DNA of 64,000 nucleotides from Bugulina stolonifera. Its lineage: Eukaryota; Bryozoa; Gymnolaemata; Cheilostomatida; Bugulidae. A model generated the notes under the pieces. That model was not told the origin of the DNA and searched no databases. It was given only the letters and a program-made list of their open reading frames with translations. The stretch covers positions 13,971,072 through 14,035,071 of the forward strand of contig OW285189.1 of the NCBI GenBank assembly GCA_935421135.1. Reading direction: 5' to 3'. Within the stretch, counting starts at the first letter, position 1; each line of letters opens with the position of its first letter. Positions 61,001 to 64,000 of this stretch are shown here, in pieces. The translations under genes and the position numbers were made by a program.

Positions 61001-62439
61001 TGGTCAATAGTTTTCCTTGTTCTTGCACTCTGCAATGCTAGGCTGATTCAATTCCTTAACACAGGGCTTCATAGTTAATATGTTGGGAGAAACAGCTACT
61101 GTTTCTAGCAAGTCGCCCCCCTCCCCCCCCCAACCAGTGAGTTGGTAAACGGCAAAGGTTGTAATTAGTAGCTGTCAGCAAGAGAGGAGCTGCAGGTACG
61201 TTGCTATAGCACTTGGAGATTCAGTAGAGGAGCACAGTATAGTAGCATAGAGATACCTGAAGCAGCAGACATATGCATGGCAGGATTAGCAGATGATTCT
61301 AGCATACTGTCTGGTGACATAATACCTCCTGGTGGTGCAAAACCATCCGATGGCGGAAATCCATCTTCGCCAGAGCAGTTAGGCCCATATACATCTTCTG
61401 ATTTGATACCTAACCTATTCCAAATTAAAATTCGTATGATAAAGAATTTGTGAGGAGCTATGTAAAACATACAACTATAAAATATTTGCAAATTATGTAT
61501 CCACACTAGTATAATATATTGTTGGTGTAATTATATTGAGTGCGTAAAGTAAAATGAACATAAAACATAATATATTCAACGTTTCTGAAACAAATTAGCT
61601 ACATTGTAGACTGAGAAGGGAAAATATATGATAGATATATAAACCTGGCATTTCCACTAAGAGACAGAGCGCTGAGATCAAGACCTTGAGTAACGACTCG
61701 TTCATAGTGATATGGATTCACACATACACTGTCTTTCTTCATGTCAAATGCATAATTGCAGAATTTAACATGTTTCAACTCATTCTTATGTAAGTCTGGC
61801 CAACGCCAAATTCTCGCATATATAACATGTGGGAAGCCCTTTCGACCGGCTACCTAAAATACAACAAATCGTTGCCAACCAAGCTATCAACATAATATAA
61901 TAACATACTGAGATCCTATCAAACATTAATATACTAACACATATAATTTAGGAAATACTAATTAATGTAGTTTATGTTTATACATCACATCAAACCCTTT
62001 ACAGTTTACATTTGCTTACACATCACAAGCAGCATATATGTTCATTGCGTCCATCCTTTACCATAGGCTATATCCCAATCAGACAATGCAAACCATTCTC
62101 CAGCATGACAGTAGTAATGGCAAAGGCCTAAGCTACAAGATATTTTTATTGCACAGCAATATGCATGAGCAACAGTATTTACATGATATTTTTCGAGACA
62201 CTCACCTGTAGTCGACCATCAAGGGTTCTTTGAATAGTAACACACTTGGATGGGTGGGCACCACTTGATGAGATGGCAGTTATAAGACTATCTAATTCAT
62301 CTCTTTTATCTTTTAGTTTCTTTACAAGACTTTCAATTGCACGCTTGGCAAATGTTTCACTCTCACCGCCTTGCCGATGACACATGAGATTGTGAACAAT
62401 GGTAAGACATGCGTCCGAAGCTGATGGAACTATGGACAT
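55025..62439 (-). CDS. SMAD4: SMAD4, common-mediator Smad
   Basis: Co-Smad that joins receptor-activated Smads and enters the nucleus to regulate TGF-beta/BMP targets. Coding exons on minus: 62439-62206, 61853-61645, 61414-61257, 60208-60104, 59073-58925, 58043-57896, 57290-57133, 56935-56833, 56019-55817 and 55081-55025. Phases close to 507 residues (human 552; the difference is mainly a shorter linker). MH1 (about 10-135) includes [19 protein letters not shown], the DNA-binding hairpin [20 protein letters not shown] and the CxnH zinc site in FCNYAF...[14 protein letters not shown]2 (about 268-500) begins [16 protein letters not shown] and keeps [24 protein letters not shown], the Ala/Gln insert typical of co-Smads, and [27 protein letters not shown]. 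There is no SSXS tail, as expected for SMAD4. The sequence before the ATG (ttgcag|ac) could be an acceptor for a non-coding first exon. Confidence 0.96.
55446..55721 (+). other. Orphan frame inside the last SMAD4 intron
   Basis: 91-codon ATG frame on the strand opposite SMAD4, with no recognised domain, splice signal or repeat relation. The end ([27 protein letters not shown]) is more GC-rich than the intron around it. Probably fortuitous. Confidence 0.12.
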
Positions 62440-64000
62440 GTCTGCAACCTGGCAGATACAGTATACAAGGGTAAATACAATTGTTTTCCACTTGTTTTAG
62501 CATAATGGTTGATAAATAAGTCTACATGTAAATTAGCAGGTCTTATGTGGATTAAAAACATATAGTTTTCACAGGTTTCTATGATATAGCCTATCCACCG
62601 TTATATGTACTTGCTTAATTTAAATTTACTGTCTACCATAGGAGTATCACTAGATCTATTAATTACCATAAAAAATTTGATTTGTAATAGAATTAAAATT
62701 ATATTAAACAATAATTTCAATAATTAGAACCTCTAGGCCTACTAAACTATTAGGCCTAATAGTAATACTAATTAATAATGAATTATTAAATAAAATTTAA
62801 TGTTGATAATATAATTATTAAAACTTAATCTCAATCTATACTCTCAAAACACTCAGGTCAAGCCGAAATTTCTAGCCTAAAAGAAGTATTATTCTTATAC
62901 AAAGTTCATCAGGAAATTTAATTAATGATAGGGCTATGATCCTTATTGTCAATAAATCAATTTGTGACATTCAATTAATCACTGCGCTAATGTAGCCCAT
63001 TCAAGACTTAGAGATTAAAAAAAACCCTCTAGACCCCGCTCTTGCCTTGATTAGTCTTACAACAATTACAATGATTTAAAATCACAATCAGTGAATCACA
63101 ATGGAATGTTTTGTTGGTTGAAACCTGGTGGTTTTTTGAAAAATGTTGGTGTGGAATAATATTTTAATTATGAATAGTATAGTAGCACGAGATTTATTAC
63201 CTAATATTTCGTTAAGTAACATCATCAGAGGATATTACTTGGACAAGTAACCAAATATTAGGTAGTAAATCTATAAAAGAAATGCGTCTCGTACTACTAT
63301 TCATAGTGTTTTTTATTATTTTTATAGTAATAGTTTTACTTGAGTTAATTACTATTTTCATTTTGAGTATTACTTTACTGCGTTGACCTTTTTTTGGAAC
63401 ACTTAACACTACTTTATGTTAATAAGTACAAGTATGTTGCTTACTATTCATTTAATAACTTACTTTACTCTACTGTCACCGTGTGTAACTCCAATTCTAA
63501 CTTACTACTGACTACTCAACCTGATCCCAATACTATAGTTAAAATGGGACTGCACAGAGCAAGAATTATTTCATCTTTAGGGATGTATTATTTAGTAAGA
63601 TGTTTTCGGCTTTCCATGACGATATTGAAGCTGATATTAGTAATGGTGTGATAAAAGAGCCATAGAACATAACAAGAAACATTCAAACTTTTGTGGAAAA
63701 CTTTGTTCAGCATTAAGTCACGTGACTTTTCTTGAAGTGATTGATCTCTCCATGCTGTTTTAGTTTATTAACATTACCGCATTTGTCGTTGAAAAATGAC
63801 CCAACATTAATCGCGCCGTTTATTTTGTCTTGTTTGCTTTCGAATTTAGAACGACTCTTTTCGAGCGGATTTTGTGGAAAACTCAGGGTGGTTGGAAATT
63901 TCTTAGTTCCACATCCGGTGTTGGTAAATTCAGGCAAGAAACTGTCCTTGTTTATAGAAATAATATAATAGTATAGTCATAATGTGACAAATTATAAACA
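62440..64000. other. Region upstream of SMAD4
   Basis: No coding exon recognised. It should contain the SMAD4 5' UTR and promoter. The block 63700-63950 is less AT-rich with several CpGs and an ACATCCGG motif, so a promoter is possible there. An inverted-repeat element occupies 63171-63304. Confidence 0.45.
63171..63304. repeat. MITE-like inverted repeat upstream of SMAD4
   Basis: TGAATAGTATAGTAGCACGA and the following 20 bases (to about 63210) are inverted at 63252-63304 (aaatattaggtagtaaatct ... ctactattca). The right arm carries an extra ~15 bp (ataaaagaaatgcgt). Confidence 0.7.

Overview
This window is nuclear DNA from an animal. It is AT-rich and intron-rich. Its genes are split into several small exons by GT-AG introns, with two introns of the minor (U12) type. 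SMAD4, an ERK-type MAP kinase and an OATP transporter with a Kazal-like loop together point to a metazoan. The compact introns, abundant small DNA transposons and the sequence of the conserved proteins would suit an early-branching marine invertebrate such as a sponge, but that is inference; I cannot name the species.

Nine protein-coding genes can be read exon by exon, with every splice phase closing. (1) The 3' part of EXOSC2/RRP4, an exosome cap subunit (+, 613-2948; its 5' exons lie left of the window). (2) A LOT6/SsuE-like NAD(P)H-dependent FMN reductase (-, 3436-5766). (3) ATPIF1/IF1, the mitochondrial ATP synthase inhibitor (+, 8864-12609). (4) An SLCO/OATP organic-anion transporter of ten exons (+, 16385-26325). 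(5) A STOML1/UNC-24-like stomatin plus SCP2 protein (-, 31699-35907). (6) An ALDH9A1-like aldehyde dehydrogenase of nine exons (+, 39912-43605). (7) A small protein with a probable RIIa-type docking domain (-, 43924-44911). (8) An ERK1/2-type MAP kinase (+, 47861-53669). (9) SMAD4 of ten coding exons (-, 55025-62439). ERK and SMAD4 are convergent neighbours and both serve growth-factor and TGF-beta signalling, but nothing here shows co-regulation. The genes do not form an operon.

The spaces and introns are rich in mobile DNA. Three hAT-type elements are each bounded by CAGGG...CCCTG termini and a perfect 8-bp target duplication (10326-11366 with a decayed transposase end, 12915-13344, 27974-28674). 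Other elements are a terminal-inverted-repeat element with TGCGAT-rich ends (20011-21122), a tRNA-derived SINE (36990-37318), a ~430-bp dispersed repeat family in about four copies, several short palindromic elements and an unusually GC-rich double hairpin (30253-30330).

The most notable signals are two U12-type introns in the ERK gene with near-perfect donor and branch sites, a 20-bp tandem duplication of a 3' splice site in the OATP gene whose upstream copy would break the frame, and a triple NAG acceptor in the STOML1-like gene. I found no CRISPR array, no rRNA or true tRNA gene and no new multi-gene system.
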